8,433 bases of DNA from NCBI GenBank assembly GCA_902782655.1, contig CACZNY010000350.1, positions 1 through 8,433 on the forward strand, in the 5' to 3' direction. Below, in pieces: positions 8,263-8,433 of the stretch. The first letter of the stretch is position 1. Every line of letters begins with the position of its first letter. The position numbers and the translations under genes were made by a program. The notes beneath the pieces were generated by a model. It was given only the letters and a program-made list of their open reading frames with translations. It searched no databases and was not told the DNA's origin. Origin of the DNA: an uncultured Lachnospiraceae bacterium. GTDB taxonomy: Bacteria; Bacillota; Clostridia; Lachnospirales; Lachnospiraceae.

Positions 8263-8290
8263 AGTATACCATAAACACTAAGCTCGTGAA
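8263..8290 (-). promoter_or_regulatory. glgC operon promoter with extended -10
   Basis: On the minus strand, TGGTATACT gives an extended -10 (TATACT at 8263-8268). A 16-base spacer upstream leads to TTCACG (8285-8290), which matches the -35 consensus at four of six positions. The predicted leader is about 37 bases. All but the outermost base at each end (8264-8289) lies in a sequence repeated exactly at 8408-8433, where the minus strand reads TGGTATACA, so a second promoter-like site may exist farther upstream. Confidence 0.55.
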
Positions 8291-8433
8291 ATACCTACTC
8301 TGTACGCAGAACCATAACGAAATCAAAGATTTCTATGGTTCTAGTGTCGCTAAGTGTTTAGGTATGCTTTCGCACTAAGCTCGAAAGTACCTCGCTAAGT
8401 GCTCAATGTATACCATAAACACTAAGCTCGTGA
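8264..8433. repeat. Direct and inverted repeat cluster upstream of glgC
   Basis: A 26-base sequence at 8264-8289 recurs exactly at 8408-8433, a spacing of 144 bases; the second copy ends at the window edge and may be longer. A core CACTAAGC or its near-complement GCTAAGTG occurs five times in alternating orientation, at 8276-8283, 8349-8356, 8373-8380, 8394-8401 and 8420-8427. The arm 8266-8286 and the arm 8348-8365 form an imperfect terminal inverted repeat enclosing the hairpin at 8308-8342. The arms GCACT/AGTGC at 8372-8402 form a second small palindrome. No open reading frame or transposase is visible. It could be a tandem array, a non-autonomous palindromic element or a regulatory array. 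Confidence 0.75.
8308..8342. repeat. Strong 15-pair hairpin inside the repeat cluster
   Basis: AGAACCATA (8308-8316) pairs with TATGGTTCT (8334-8342), and GAAATC (8319-8324) with GATTTC (8328-8333), around an AAA loop. A two-base AC bulge (8317-8318) separates the two stems. No T run follows on either strand, so a terminator role is unlikely. It forms the centre of a larger imperfect palindrome, 8266-8365. Confidence 0.75.

Noticed and set aside
8264..8433. CRISPR array or integron attC site as an explanation of the repeats
   Set aside because: The spacing is irregular, the core alternates in orientation, there are no uniform spacers, and no attC core sites (GTTRRRY-type) are visible.

Overview
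The window holds five complete protein-coding genes, all on the minus strand. Read in the direction of transcription (right to left) they are glgC, glgD, pth, mfd and pncB. The content suggests a low-to-mid GC Gram-positive of the Clostridia, plausibly Lachnospiraceae. The grounds are a paired GlgC/GlgD ADP-glucose pyrophosphorylase (a Firmicutes arrangement), the pth-mfd order, strong GGAGG-type ribosome binding sites, frequent ATA isoleucine codons, and a Firmicutes-type nicotinate phosphoribosyltransferase. The taxonomic call is inference; no rRNA or other marker is present.

Layout, right to left. The rightmost ~214 bases (8220-8433) are non-coding. They hold the glgC leader, an extended -10 promoter, and a cluster of direct and inverted repeats that runs off the window edge. 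A 26-base sequence recurs exactly at 8264-8289 and 8408-8433, and the glgC promoter -10 lies partly inside it. Next come glgC (6945-8219), glgD (5830-6948, overlapping glgC by 4 bases), pth (5265-5828, 1 base after glgD) and mfd (1743-5261, 3 bases after pth). This spacing indicates one translationally coupled operon. A ~200-base gap (1546-1742) follows, with a convincing sigma-A type promoter for pncB. Then comes pncB (stop at 94), which most likely starts at a TTG codon at 1545 rather than at the longest-ORF ATG at 1617. At the left edge a long hairpin followed by a T run (31-92) reads as a terminator for + strand transcription arriving from outside the window.

How the genes fit together. 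GlgC and GlgD make ADP-glucose for glycogen synthesis. Pth recycles peptidyl-tRNA, and Mfd clears stalled RNA polymerase and recruits excision repair. The glycogen genes thus sit upstream of the translation/repair pair, at the place where Bacillus carries another LbH-containing sugar nucleotidyltransferase (GlmU/GcaD) ahead of pth-mfd. PncB salvages nicotinate for NAD synthesis from its own promoter. I found no undescribed enzyme system. The most unusual part is the repeat-embedded promoter region upstream of glgC.
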